This document shows, piece after piece, positions 1 to 8,609 of a stretch of DNA of 16,648 nucleotides. Every line of letters begins with the position of its first letter. Position 1 is the stretch's first letter. The notes beneath the pieces were generated by a model that worked only from the letters and a program-made list of their open reading frames with translations, was not told the DNA's origin and searched no databases. This DNA comes from an uncultured Variovorax sp. Its GTDB lineage: Bacteria > Pseudomonadota > Gammaproteobacteria > Burkholderiales > Burkholderiaceae. The stretch is taken from the NCBI GenBank assembly GCA_946478645.1, contig CAMLCW010000069.1, positions 1 through 16,648 of the forward strand. The letters are read 5' to 3'. The position numbers and the translations under genes are program-made.

Positions 1-844
<844 letters not shown>

Positions 845-848
<4 letters not shown>

Positions 849-2347
849 GATGTGCGCTGCAGGCTGTCGATGGGAACGGGAATGCCGGTGAGGATGCCCC
901 TGAAGTTGCGCAGCGAGTCGCCGACCTTGAGGCCGGTGCCCGTCATCGCGAAATCGCGGATGGTGCGCTCGTGCGCGCCGCCGCGCTTCTTGAGCACCGA
1001 GATGGCTTGGCGCACTTCGCCGTCGAGTTCGAAGTAGCGCAGCAGCACGACCGCATCGGCCAGGTAGCTCGCGTCCACCGGCGTCTGCATCTGCATGCCG
1101 ATGAGTCCGTGCTGCGCGCCCACCAGCAAGGTGGCGACGCCCGCCTGCCCCAGGTACGAGAGCAGTTCGTGCAATTGCGCGATCAGGAAGCGCTCGTCGG
1201 GCATCGCGTTGAGATAGCCGTTGAGGCTGTCGATCACCACCACCGCCGCGTGTGCCTCGGTCACTGCAAGGCGGATGAGGTGCACGAACTCGCCCGGCGA
1301 GAGCTCGGCCGGATCGACCTGCCGCACCTGGATGTGGCCCGAGTCGATGTGGGGGCCGATGTCCATGCCCATGCTCTGGCAACGCGTGCGCAGGGTATGG
1401 ATGCTCTCGTCGAAGATGAAGAGTGCCGCGCACTCGCCGCGCTGCGCCGCGGCCAGCGCGAACTGCACCGCCACGGTCGACTTGCCGGTGCCCGGCGCGC
1501 CGACGAACAGCGTGCTCGTGCCGCGCTCGATGCCGCCGCCCAGCAGCGAATCGAGCGCCTCGATGCCGCTCGGAATGCGCTCCTGGCTCGTGGAAGGCGC
1601 ATGTTCCGACGCCACCAGCCGCGGGAACACGCGCAAGCCGCCGCGCTCGATGCGGTAGTCGTGGTAGCCGCCGCGGAATTGATGGCCGCGGTACTTGCTC
1701 ACCAACAGCCGGCGCCGCGCGGTGCCGTAGTCCGAATGGGTCTGCTCGAGCCGCAGCACCGCATGCGCGATGCTCTGCACCTGGAGGTCGTGCTTCATGG
1801 CCGTCATGTCGTCCAGCAGCAGCACCGTGCACTGCCGGCCCGCGAAGAACTGCTTGAGCGCGAGGATCTGGCGCCGGTAGCGCAGCGAGCTGCCGGCCAG
1901 CAGGCGCAGTTCCGACAGCGAATCGAACACCACACGCGACGGCTTGATCACATCGACGTCGGACAGGATCCTCAGCGTCGTCTCGCTGAGCTCGACCTCG
2001 GAGGGATGGAACATCGTGTACTGCTCGTCGGGCGCAAGCGCAGTCTCCGAGGGCAGCATCTCGCGCACGTCGATGCCGCTCAGGTCCCAGCCGTGCGAGC
2101 GCGCCACGCCGGCCAGCTCCTGCGTGGTCTCGGAGAGCGTGACGTAGAGCACCGACTCGCCGCGCTTCGCGCCCTCGAGCAGGAACTGCAGCGCAATGGT
2201 GGTCTTGCCGGCACCGGGCGTTCCTTCGATCAGGTAGAGGCGGTTGGACGTGAGCCCGCCGCCGAGCACATCGTCGAGGCCGGGCACGCCGACCTTCATC
2301 AGGTCTTCTTCCTGCAGGGCCGAATCGGCCGCGCCGTCGTGTTTCAT
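845..2347 (-). CDS. KaiC-like double-domain RecA-fold ATPase
   Basis: This 500-residue protein has two KaiC/RecA ATPase domains, close to the 519 residues of cyanobacterial KaiC. CI (about 17-245) has Walker A GTPGAGKT at 42-49 and a Walker B strand ending at Asp142. CII (about 255-480) has Walker A GAPGTGKS at 283-290 and Walker B VVVID ending at Asp373. The KaiC signature LLRYFELDGEVRQAISVLKK follows at 435-454. By alignment from memory, the CI catalytic pair EE is S72-E73, the CII pair EE is D313-E314, and the S431-T432 phosphosites become S427-Y428. The ATG at 2347 is chosen because GGAGG lies 7 bases upstream; a longer in-frame start at 2446 has no such support. Family knowledge says KaiC proteins are ATPases with autokinase activity that work as timing or signalling hubs. 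Here the partner is probably the overlapping histidine kinase. No kaiB or kaiA is in the window, so circadian function is not implied. Confidence 0.92.
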
Positions 2348-2354
2348 CTTCTTT

Positions 2355-2359
2355 CCTCC
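2355..2359 (-). promoter_or_regulatory. Shine-Dalgarno site of kaiC-like gene
   Basis: The minus strand reads GGAGG seven bases before the ATG at 2347. This strong site decides the start in favour of MKHDGA over the in-frame Met 33 codons upstream. Confidence 0.8.
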
Positions 2360-2471
2360 ATCGTATGGACAGACAGTCCTTTTCTGTTCTGTTTGCGATC
2401 GCGCAGGCCATGCCGGCCTCGGGAGGATTTGTATCAACGGCAGCAATGCTGTGGTTGTAGGGCATCACCGT

Positions 2472-2485
2472 TCTTCTGCAGAAGA
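2472..2485. repeat. 14-bp perfect palindrome upstream of the kaiC-like gene
   Basis: TCTTCTGCAGAAGA is identical to its reverse complement. It lies in the 168-base gap between the small hydrophilic gene and kaiC, about 125 bases before the kaiC start. A dimeric regulator could bind it, but no promoter elements next to it are convincing and no second copy was noticed. The remainder of this gap shows no other feature I can support. Confidence 0.35.
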
Positions 2486-2515
2486 CAACGCCACGGCGCG
2501 GCGCGGGCGCCCGGG

Positions 2516-2698
2516 CTACGACTTTTCCGGCGTCTTGCGTTCGGCATCGCCCGGCTCCCGGAGCTTGTCGTTGCCGACCTTCTTCATCTGTTCCTCGCCT
2601 TCGACGTCGCGCCCGTCGGTGGGCACCGACTCCTCCTGCGTGATCTCCGGCTCGTCGGGGGTGCGCTTGCGCGGCTGCTGCGGCGATGGGGTGTTCAT
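2516..2698 (-). CDS. Small hydrophilic hypothetical protein (60 aa)
   Basis: The ATG at 2698 is preceded by AGGAG nine bases upstream. The product begins MNTPSPQQPRKRTPDEPEIT and is almost entirely polar and charged: Pro, Glu, Asp, Lys and Arg dominate and hydrophobic residues are rare. There is no signal peptide, membrane segment or cysteine. This composition suggests an intrinsically disordered cytoplasmic protein. I do not recognise a named domain. It sits between the CDF transporter (78-base gap) and kaiC (168-base gap) on the same strand and may be co-transcribed with either. It is judged a real gene because of its ribosome-binding site and same-strand setting, but it could be non-coding. 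Confidence 0.6.
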   Translation of the reverse strand: MNTPSPQQPRKRTPDEPEITQEESVPTDGRDVEGEEQMKKVGNDKLREPGDAERKTPEKS

Positions 2699-2776
2699 GG
2701 TGGCGGTCTCCTGGGTGAGCGGCCACAATGGGCCCGCGCCGGTGCGCGCCGGCTCAGGCAATGGCGGCAGCGTCCG

Positions 2777-3703
2777 TCAGCCAACGCCGACGGGCGCTTC
2801 TTCGTTTTCTTCGCTCGCCTCGATGAAGAGCCGCCGGATCATCGGATAGCGCGCCCGCACCTGCTGCTCGATGGCGGCGATCGCGTCGGCGGCCTCGCCG
2901 GTGGCGGTGCCTTCCTTGAAGTTCAGGTCGATCACCACCAGCACCTCGTTCGCGCCGATGTACATCGACAGGATGTGGCCGACGTCGTGCACGCTGGGCT
3001 GCTGCATCGCCAGGCTGCGGATCGTGCGCGCGGTCTCGGGGCGAATGCCCTCGCCGATCAGCAGCCCGCGCGCCTGGCTGATCAAAAGCACCGCCACGCC
3101 GGCCAGCAGCAGCCCGATCACCACCGAGGCGGCGCCGTCGAGCGCCGGCATGTCGAGGCGATGGCCCAGGTAGATGCCGAGCGCCGCCACTGCGAGGCCC
3201 GCGAGGGCCGCCGAGTCTTCGGCCAGAACGGTGTAGGTGGTCGGGTCCTTGCTCTGGCCGAGCGCCTGCCAGAACGGCACGCCGCGGGCCTGGCGCCGGA
3301 ACTCGCGCAGCGCAATGAAGAAGCTGGCGCCTTCGAACAGCGCTGCGAGGCCGAGCACGACGTAGTTCCAGGTCGGGTCCCGCATCGGCTCCGGGTGGCG
3401 AATGTGCTGGATGCCTTCGTACAGCGACACGCCGCCGCCGAGGCCGAAGATGAGCACCGCGACGATCAGGCTCCAGAAGTACAGCTCCTTGCCGTGGCCG
3501 AAGGGGTGCTCGGGCGTCGCCGGCCGCTTGCTGAGCCGGATGCCGACCAGCAGCAGCACGCCGTTGAAGGTATCGACCGCCGAGTGGATGCCTTCCGACA
3601 GCATCGCCGAGCTGCCGGTGATGCCGGCCACCACGAACTTGGTGGCGGCGATCGCGACATTGGCCGCAATGGCGCCGTAGATCGCGATCTTGGATTCGGC
3701 CAT
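2777..3703 (-). CDS. Cation diffusion facilitator (CDF) family metal-ion/proton antiporter
   Basis: This 308-residue inner-membrane protein has about six hydrophobic helices (roughly 8-28, 32-54, 76-97, 113-131, 156-178 and 189-212) and a soluble C-terminal domain (about 222-295). The metal-site motif HSAVD in TM2 supplies His40 and Asp44. TM5 carries EDSAALAG with Asp163. The cytosolic loop HPFGHGKELYFWSL (66-79) is typical of the CDF branch that includes SLC30A9/ZnT9-like proteins. CDF carriers export Zn2+, Co2+, Fe2+ or Mn2+ in exchange for protons; the metal cannot be read from sequence. The C-terminal domain probably forms the dimer and regulatory metal-binding part. The start at 3703 places the first helix properly, but no good ribosome-binding site is seen and the in-frame ATG at 3739 is an alternative. 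It lies 44 bases after the DUF3606 gene. No metal regulator is nearby. Confidence 0.93.
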   Translation of the reverse strand: MAESKIAIYGAIAANVAIAATKFVVAGITGSSAMLSEGIHSAVDTFNGVLLLVGIRLSKRPATPEHPFGHGKELYFWSLIVAVLIFGLGGGVSLYEGIQHIRHPEPMRDPTWNYVVLGLAALFEGASFFIALREFRRQARGVPFWQALGQSKDPTTYTVLAEDSAALAGLAVAALGIYLGHRLDMPALDGAASVVIGLLLAGVAVLLISQARGLLIGEGIRPETARTIRSLAMQQPSVHDVGHILSMYIGANEVLVVIDLNFKEGTATGEAADAIAAIEQQVRARYPMIRRLFIEASEENEEAPVGVG

Positions 3704-3747
3704 CGGCGGATGATACGGCCGGGGCCGGGGCCCCGACACCTGCGTCG

Positions 3748-3927
3748 TCAGGGCAGGCCGAGGTAGATCCGCAGGTCGTCCTTCACCGTGCCGGCGGACG
3801 CCACCGCCATGCGCAGCCGCGCTTCGTCGACGCCGAAGGCCTTGGTCCAGTAGTCGACCTCCTTCAGGTCGGTGATGTCGATGCGCTCATCGTCTTGCGG
3901 AATGCGGATCTCCATGTCGTCCAGCAT
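3748..3927 (-). CDS. DUF3606 small protein
   Basis: The 59-residue product has the DUF3606 pattern: a polar start, then DERIDITDLKEVDYWTKAFGV at about 13-33, where E-V-x-Y-W-T-K-x-x-G-V is the family hallmark. A helix containing DEARLRMAVASAG and a final K-DDLRIYLG segment follow. Function is unknown. Family members are small soluble proteins common in Proteobacteria, often annotated as hypothetical. The ATG at 3927 has GGAG seven bases upstream and is preferred to the in-frame ATG at 3915. The gene follows the acyl-CoA dehydrogenase operon after a 100-base gap containing a small hairpin. It therefore probably belongs to the next transcription unit, with the CDF transporter 44 bases downstream. 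Confidence 0.85.
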   Translation of the reverse strand: MLDDMEIRIPQDDERIDITDLKEVDYWTKAFGVDEARLRMAVASAGTVKDDLRIYLGLP

Positions 3928-3957
3928 CGGGCGTCTCCAGGCAGGGGGGTTGAAGGT

Positions 3958-3981
3958 GACGGGGAGTTTTCGTGCCCCGTC
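3958..3981 (-). terminator. Possible hairpin after the acyl-CoA dehydrogenase operon
   Basis: GACGGGG (3958-3964) pairs perfectly with CCCCGTC (3975-3981) around a 10-base loop. It lies 47 bases beyond the stop of the last operon gene, in the gap before DUF3606. Neither strand has a U-tract after the stem, so it is at best a weak or factor-assisted terminator, or an mRNA-end stabiliser. Confidence 0.3.
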
Positions 3982-4027
3982 CCGTCCGCCATGCCAGCGC
4001 GATCCCACGCTTGATGCAGGACACCGG

Positions 4028-5203
4028 CTACAGCGGCGCCTCCGCGGGCGCGGGCGACGCCGGCTCCATCGCCTCGGCGTAGCGCGCCAGGTGGAAGTCT
4101 TCGTCACCGAGCTGGAAGTTCAGCAGGCCCAGCCGTTTCGCGTGGTGCGACAGCGTGAACTCCCAGGTCATGCCGATGCCGCCGTGCAGCTGGATGCATT
4201 CCTGCGCGAACGCCAGCGCAGCCGTGCCGACGGTGAACTTGGCGGCGGCGAGATGGCGCGCGCGCACGGGGCCCGCGGCGTCGAGGTGGACGGCCGCGTT
4301 GATGGTGGCCGAGCGCCCCTGCTCCAGTTGCAGCATGAGATCGACCATGCGGTGCTGCACGGCCTGGAAGCTGCCGATCGGCACGCCGAACTGCCGACGC
4401 GTCTTGAGGTAGTCGAGCGTACCTGCGAGCATCGCGTCCATGGCGCCCAGCGCCTCGGCACACACGGCCAGGATGCCGCAGCCGATGCCGGCCTCGAGCG
4501 CGGCGGCGGCCTCGCCCTCGCGCCCGACCAGCGCGCTGTCCGGCAGCACCACGCCGCGCAGCCCCGCATCGGCCGAACGGCCGCCGTCGAAGTCGGGATG
4601 CCCGCGCAGCACCAGCCCCGCGCTCGGCACCGGCAGCGCGAACAGCGACAGGCCCCCCCGGTCGCCCGGCGCACCGGCGGTGCGCGCCGACACCAGCAGG
4701 ACCTGCGCCTCGGCGCCCCATGGCACGCCCGCCTTGTGGCCGTCGAGCACCCAGCCATCGGCCTCGCGCCGGGCCCGGCATTCGACCTGCAGCGGATCCC
4801 ACTGCCCGCCGGGCTCGCAGTGCGCGAGGCTGGCCAGCACGCGGCCCTCGGCAATGCCCTCGAGCAGCGCCGCATGCGCCTCGCCGCCGGCTTGCGTCCT
4901 GGCGTGCGACAGCGCGCGGCCGGCCATCAGGCTGGCCAGGAAGGGTTCGCAGACGAGGCCGCGGCCCATCGCCTCGAACACGGCCATCAGGTCGAAGGCG
5001 CTGCCGCCGAGGCCACCGTCGTCGGGGCCGAACAGCGCGCCCACGGCGCCGATCTCGGCCAGCGCCTGCCAGTGCACCGGGTCGAAGCCCGTGGTGTCCG
5101 CGCGCGGCACCAGCCGGCGCGCGGGTTCGCCGTAGCGCTGGGCGACATAGCGCGAGATGCTCTCGGCGAGCAGGCGCCGTTCGTGCGTGTGTTCGAAGTT
5201 CAT
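4028..5203 (-). CDS. Acyl-CoA dehydrogenase, small/non-catalytic-type subunit (PimD/FadE-like)
   Basis: This 391-residue protein has the acyl-CoA dehydrogenase fold. An N-terminal helical domain (1-115, with ALFGPDDGGLGGS at about 56-68) precedes a beta domain with DGWVLDGHKAGVPWG. The C-terminal helical domain contains YLKTRRQFGVPIGSFQAVQH and ECIQLHGGIGMTWE. Such enzymes oxidise acyl-CoA to 2-enoyl-CoA and pass electrons to ETF. Neither usual catalytic glutamate position is filled: there is no E-R pair in the helix-G segment (GIGCGILAVCAEAL), and the C-terminal YEG/GGS turn is replaced by LGDEDF. With the preceding gene ending only 10 bases upstream, this suggests the inactive partner of a heteromeric dehydrogenase, as known for PimC/PimD and mycobacterial FadE28/FadE29 pairs. 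It is the last gene of the operon. Confidence 0.9.
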   Translation of the reverse strand: MNFEHTHERRLLAESISRYVAQRYGEPARRLVPRADTTGFDPVHWQALAEIGAVGALFGPDDGGLGGSAFDLMAVFEAMGRGLVCEPFLASLMAGRALSHARTQAGGEAHAALLEGIAEGRVLASLAHCEPGGQWDPLQVECRARREADGWVLDGHKAGVPWGAEAQVLLVSARTAGAPGDRGGLSLFALPVPSAGLVLRGHPDFDGGRSADAGLRGVVLPDSALVGREGEAAAALEAGIGCGILAVCAEALGAMDAMLAGTLDYLKTRRQFGVPIGSFQAVQHRMVDLMLQLEQGRSATINAAVHLDAAGPVRARHLAAAKFTVGTAALAFAQECIQLHGGIGMTWEFTLSHHAKRLGLLNFQLGDEDFHLARYAEAMEPASPAPAEAPL

Positions 5204-5213
5204 GGCGGTGGTC

Positions 5214-6413
5214 TCACAGGCCCAGCACGGTCTTGGCGATGATGTTCTTCTGGATCTCGTTGGAGCCGCCGAAGATAGAGAGCTTCCGGTTGTTGAACCA
5301 GGTGACGGCCGCGCGCGCCGCGGCTTCGGGCCCGATGCCGGCGAGGTCCAGCCCGGCGGCGTCGGTCATGTCGTTGGCAAACAGCGGTGCATGCGGGCCC
5401 ATCGCGCGCAGCATCAGCGCATTGATCTGCTGGCGGATCTCGGTGCCCTGGATCTTGAGCATCGAGCTCTCGACGCCGGGCGCCGCGCCCTTGGCCGCGG
5501 CCCAGAGCAGCCGCAGGTTGGTGGTCTCCATGTTCTGCAGCGCGATCTCCACGCGCGCCAGGCGGGCGGTGAAGTCGCGGTCCGCGAGCAGCGGCCGGCC
5601 ATTGCGCACGAGCGTGGCCGCGGCGCGTTTCAGCCGATGCAGCGCGGCATAGGAATAGCCGACGCCGGCCATGCCGCTGCGCTCGTGCGTGAGCAGGAAC
5701 TTGGCGCAGTCCCAGCCGGCGTTCTCCTCGCCGACGAGGTTGTCGAACGGCACGAGCACCTCGGTGAAGAAGACCTCGTTGACTTCGTGCTCGCCGTCGA
5801 GCGTGATGATCGGGCGCACCTCGACGCCGGGCGAGTCCATGTCGATCAGCAGGAAGCTGATGCCCTGCTGCTTGCGCGCCGATGCATCGGTGCGCACCAG
5901 GCAGAAGATCATGTTGGCATGCTGGCCCAGCGTGGTCCAGGTCTTCTGGCCGTTGACGACCCAGCCGTCGGCCGTGCGCACCGCCGTGGTCTTGAGCGAA
6001 GCCAGGTCGGAGCCCGCGCCGGGCTCCGAATAGCCCTGGCACCACCAGTCGCGGCCGTCGAGGATGCGCGGCAGCCAGCGCCGCTTCTGGGCGTCGGTGC
6101 CGAAGCGGATGAGCACCGGCCCGAGCATGTTGATGCCAAACTGGATGATGCGCGGCGCCTGGGCGACGGCGCCCTCGAACTCGAACAGGTAGCGCTGCAT
6201 CGCGCTCCAGCCCGGGCCGCCGTGTTCCTTCGGCCAGCCGGTGGCGAGCCAGCCGCGCGCCTGCAGGATCGCATGCCAGCGCGCCATGTCGGCCTTGCCG
6301 AGGCGCTCGTCGTGCTCGACCTTGGCGGCGATGTCCGCGGGCAGCTCGTCGCGGAAGAAGGCGCGCACCTGTTCGCGGAAAGCCTTGTCGTCGGGCGTGA
6401 GATCCAGGTCCAT
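5214..6413 (-). CDS. Acyl-CoA dehydrogenase, large/catalytic-type subunit (PimC/FadE-like)
   Basis: This 399-residue acyl-CoA dehydrogenase starts MDLDLTPDDKAFREQVRAFF. It shows GWPKEHGGPGWS (59-70), the FAD/substrate motif QGYSEPGAGSDLASLKT (126-142), NGQKTWTTLGQHAN (154-167) and the C-terminal FGGSNEIQKNIIAKTVLGL. The classical MCAD glutamate position is Gly in FGGSNEIQ. HERSGMAG gives Glu244, which fits the isovaleryl-CoA-dehydrogenase-type base on helix G. It would perform the alpha,beta-dehydrogenation of the operon's CoA substrate with FAD and ETF. It starts 11 bases after the thiolase stop, and its own stop is 10 bases before the small subunit. This layout matches heteromeric dehydrogenases acting on dicarboxylyl- or bulky cyclic CoA esters. 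Substrate is unknown. Confidence 0.93.
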   Translation of the reverse strand: MDLDLTPDDKAFREQVRAFFRDELPADIAAKVEHDERLGKADMARWHAILQARGWLATGWPKEHGGPGWSAMQRYLFEFEGAVAQAPRIIQFGINMLGPVLIRFGTDAQKRRWLPRILDGRDWWCQGYSEPGAGSDLASLKTTAVRTADGWVVNGQKTWTTLGQHANMIFCLVRTDASARKQQGISFLLIDMDSPGVEVRPIITLDGEHEVNEVFFTEVLVPFDNLVGEENAGWDCAKFLLTHERSGMAGVGYSYAALHRLKRAAATLVRNGRPLLADRDFTARLARVEIALQNMETTNLRLLWAAAKGAAPGVESSMLKIQGTEIRQQINALMLRAMGPHAPLFANDMTDAAGLDLAGIGPEAAARAAVTWFNNRKLSIFGGSNEIQKNIIAKTVLGL

Positions 6414-6424
6414 GGCCGGCGCCC

Positions 6425-7606
6425 TCAATAGATCTCGAACAGGCCGGCCGCACCCATGCCGCCCGCCACGCACATCGTCACCACCGCGTACTTCGCCTTG
6501 CGGCGGCGCCCTTCGAGCAGCGCATGGCCCACCAGCCGTGCCCCCGTCATGCCGAACGGATGCCCGACCGAGATCGAGCCCCCGTTCACGTTGAGCCGCT
6601 CGTCGGGAATGCCGAGCCGGTCGCGGCAGTAGATGGCCTGCGAGGCGAAGGCTTCGTTGAGTTCCCACAGGTCGATGTCCTCGACCTTCAGGCCGTGGCG
6701 CGCGAGCAGCCGCGGCACCGCGAACACCGGGCCGATGCCCATCTCGTCGGGCTCGCAGCCGGCCACCGCCAGGCCGCGGAAGGCGCCCAGCGGCGCAAGC
6801 CCGGCGCGTGCAGCCTCGCCCGCTTCCATCAGCACGCAGGCGCTCGCGCCGTCGGACAGCTGCGACGCGTTGCCGGCGGTGACGTACTGGTCGGCGCCGC
6901 GCACCGGCGCGAGCTTCGCCAACGACTCGAGCGTGGTGCCGGGGCGGTTGCAGTTGTCGGCGCGCGCCGTCACTTCCTGCTGGGTCACGGCACCGCTCTG
7001 CTTGTCGGTGACGGCCATGGTCGTGGTGCAAGGCACGATCTCGGCGTCGAAGCGCCCGTCCTGCTGCGCACGCGCCGTCTTCGCCTGGCTCTCGACCGAA
7101 AAGCGGTCCTGCGCCTCGCGGCCGATGCCGTAGCGCGCGGCCACGATGTCCGCGGTCTCGATCATGGAGAGATACATCTGCGGCTTGTGCTCGGCGATCC
7201 AGGGGTCCACGCCGGCCTGCGGATCGCCCCGCGTCTGCATCAGCGAGATGCTCTCGACGCCGCCGGCGATCATTGCGGGCACACCTTCGGCCACGATGCG
7301 CCCGGCGGCCATCGCGATGGCCTGCAGGCCGGACGCGCAGAAGCGGTTGACCGTGGTGCCGGCGATCGTGATGGGCAGCCCCGCGCGCACGATGGCCTCG
7401 CGCGCGATGTTGCGCCCCGTGGTGCCTTCCGGATAGCCGCAGCCGAGGATCGCGTCCTCGATCTGCGCGGGGTCGACGCCGGCGCGGTCGACCGCGGCGC
7501 GCAGCGCGAACGCGGCCAGCGTGGCGCCGGGCGTCTGGTTGAATTCGCCGCGGTGCGACTTGGTGAGCGGAGTGCGGGCAGTGGAAACGATGACGGCTTC
7601 ACGCAT
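6425..7606 (-). CDS. Acetyl-CoA acyltransferase (thiolase)
   Basis: This 393-residue thiolase begins MREAVIVSTARTP, the usual family start. Nucleophile Cys90 is in NRFCASGLQA. NEAFA at 317-321, His349 in GGSISVGHPFGMTGARL and Cys379 in CVAGGMGAAG complete the active site. It cleaves 3-oxoacyl-CoA with CoA to release acetyl-CoA (or condenses in reverse), the last step of a beta-oxidation round. Length and motifs are those of biosynthetic/degradative thiolases of about 390 residues. The start is placed at 7606 by homology; the in-frame ATG at 7615 is nearly as good and has a GAAAG just upstream. Either overlaps the end of the reductase gene, implying coupled translation. It supports a complete chain-shortening cycle, except that no hydroxyacyl-CoA dehydrogenase is nearby. 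Confidence 0.95.
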   Translation of the reverse strand: MREAVIVSTARTPLTKSHRGEFNQTPGATLAAFALRAAVDRAGVDPAQIEDAILGCGYPEGTTGRNIAREAIVRAGLPITIAGTTVNRFCASGLQAIAMAAGRIVAEGVPAMIAGGVESISLMQTRGDPQAGVDPWIAEHKPQMYLSMIETADIVAARYGIGREAQDRFSVESQAKTARAQQDGRFDAEIVPCTTTMAVTDKQSGAVTQQEVTARADNCNRPGTTLESLAKLAPVRGADQYVTAGNASQLSDGASACVLMEAGEAARAGLAPLGAFRGLAVAGCEPDEMGIGPVFAVPRLLARHGLKVEDIDLWELNEAFASQAIYCRDRLGIPDERLNVNGGSISVGHPFGMTGARLVGHALLEGRRRKAKYAVVTMCVAGGMGAAGLFEIY

Positions 7607-8609
7607 GGGCTGCATTGCTTTCGAGAGAGGAAAAGGATTCGCCGTACAAACCGGCGGCACGCCGGAGTGCGGCCCTGCAGCCGGCCACCATGCGCTGGAT
7701 CAGCTGCTCGCAGCTCGGCACGTCGTCGATCAGGCCGAGGCACTGGCCGGCCCAGATCAGGCCGTCGTCGACGCTGCCCTGCTCCAGCGCCTGGCGCCCG
7801 CGCGCACCGGCGACCCAAGGCCGCAAGTCGGCAAAGGTGGCGCCTTCGGGGCGGGCTTCGAGCTCGTTGACCGCGGCCGAAACCGGGTTGCGCCACACGC
7901 GCGCGGTGTTGCGCAGGCCGCGGAAGATCAGCGTGGTGTCGCGCTCGCTGGCCTGCACCAGCGCGGCCTTGACGCTCTCGTGCACCGGCGCCTCGCGGGT
8001 CAGCATGAAGCGCGTGCCCATGTTCACGCCCTCGGCGCCGAGCGTGAGCGCGGCGGCCATGGTGCGGCCGTTGGCGATGCCGCCCGAGGCCACCACCGGG
8101 ATCGCGAGCTTCGCGCAGGCCGCGGGAATGAGGATCAGGCCCGGCACGTCGTCCTCGCCGGGATGGCCCGCGCACTCGAAGCCGTCGATGCTGATCGCAT
8201 CGGCGCCGCGCCGCTCGGCCGACAGCGCATGGCGCACCGAGGTGCACTTGTGCACGATGACGAGGCCCTTCGACTTGAAAAGCTCGGTGATCGGCTCCGG
8301 CTGCAGCCCGGCGGTCTCGACGATGCGCACGCCGCTGTCGACGATGGCGCGCGCGTAGTCCTCGTACGGCGGCGGCGCGGCCGAGGGCAGGATGGTGAGG
8401 TTGACCGCGAAGGGCGCGTCGGTCATGGCGCGGCAGCGGCGCACTTCTTCGAGCAGTGCCTCCGGGCTGGGCTGGGTGAGTGCCGTCAAGGTGCCGAGGC
8501 CGCCCGCGTTGGAGACGGCGGCCGCGAGCTCGGCGCGGCCGACCCACATCATGCCGCCCTGGATGATCGGGTAGCGGATCTGCAGCAGTTCGGTGATGCG
8601 GGTCTTCAT
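7599..8609 (-). CDS. FMN-dependent NADH:quinone reductase of the PA1024 type (usually labelled nitronate monooxygenase)
   Basis: This 336-residue TIM-barrel flavoprotein belongs to the NMO/2-nitropropane dioxygenase superfamily. Visible motifs are YPIIQGGMMWVG (13-24), SNAGGLGTLTALTQPSPE (33-50), DGFECAGHPGEDD with His149, SGGIANGRTMAAAL (175-188) and NMGTRF (196-201). From memory, these closely follow Pseudomonas aeruginosa PA1024. That protein was shown to be an NADH:quinone reductase and not a nitronate monooxygenase, so the reductase name is preferred. Its role in the operon is unclear: quinone or enone reduction, or disposal of reducing power during degradation of a cyclic substrate. The ATG at 8609 overlaps the crotonase stop as ATGA. 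Its own stop lies inside the thiolase start region. Confidence 0.88.
   Translation of the reverse strand: MKTRITELLQIRYPIIQGGMMWVGRAELAAAVSNAGGLGTLTALTQPSPEALLEEVRRCRAMTDAPFAVNLTILPSAAPPPYEDYARAIVDSGVRIVETAGLQPEPITELFKSKGLVIVHKCTSVRHALSAERRGADAISIDGFECAGHPGEDDVPGLILIPAACAKLAIPVVASGGIANGRTMAAALTLGAEGVNMGTRFMLTREAPVHESVKAALVQASERDTTLIFRGLRNTARVWRNPVSAAVNELEARPEGATFADLRPWVAGARGRQALEQGSVDDGLIWAGQCLGLIDDVPSCEQLIQRMVAGCRAALRRAAGLYGESFSSLESNAAHA

Noticed and set aside
2348..2446. N-terminal extension of kaiC from the in-frame ATG at 2446
   Set aside because: The extra 33 codons have no family counterpart, while a GGAGG is correctly spaced before the ATG at 2347.
2496..2515. CGGGCGCCCG self-complementary stretch just after the small protein stop
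   Set aside because: The palindrome leaves no room for a stable stem-loop and has no T-tract; it is probably GC-composition noise.
2699..2776. Short GC-rich hairpins, e.g. GCCGG/CCGGC at 2738-2753, between the CDF gene and the small protein gene
   Set aside because: Five-base arms without a T-tract are expected by chance at this GC content, so they are not called as terminators.
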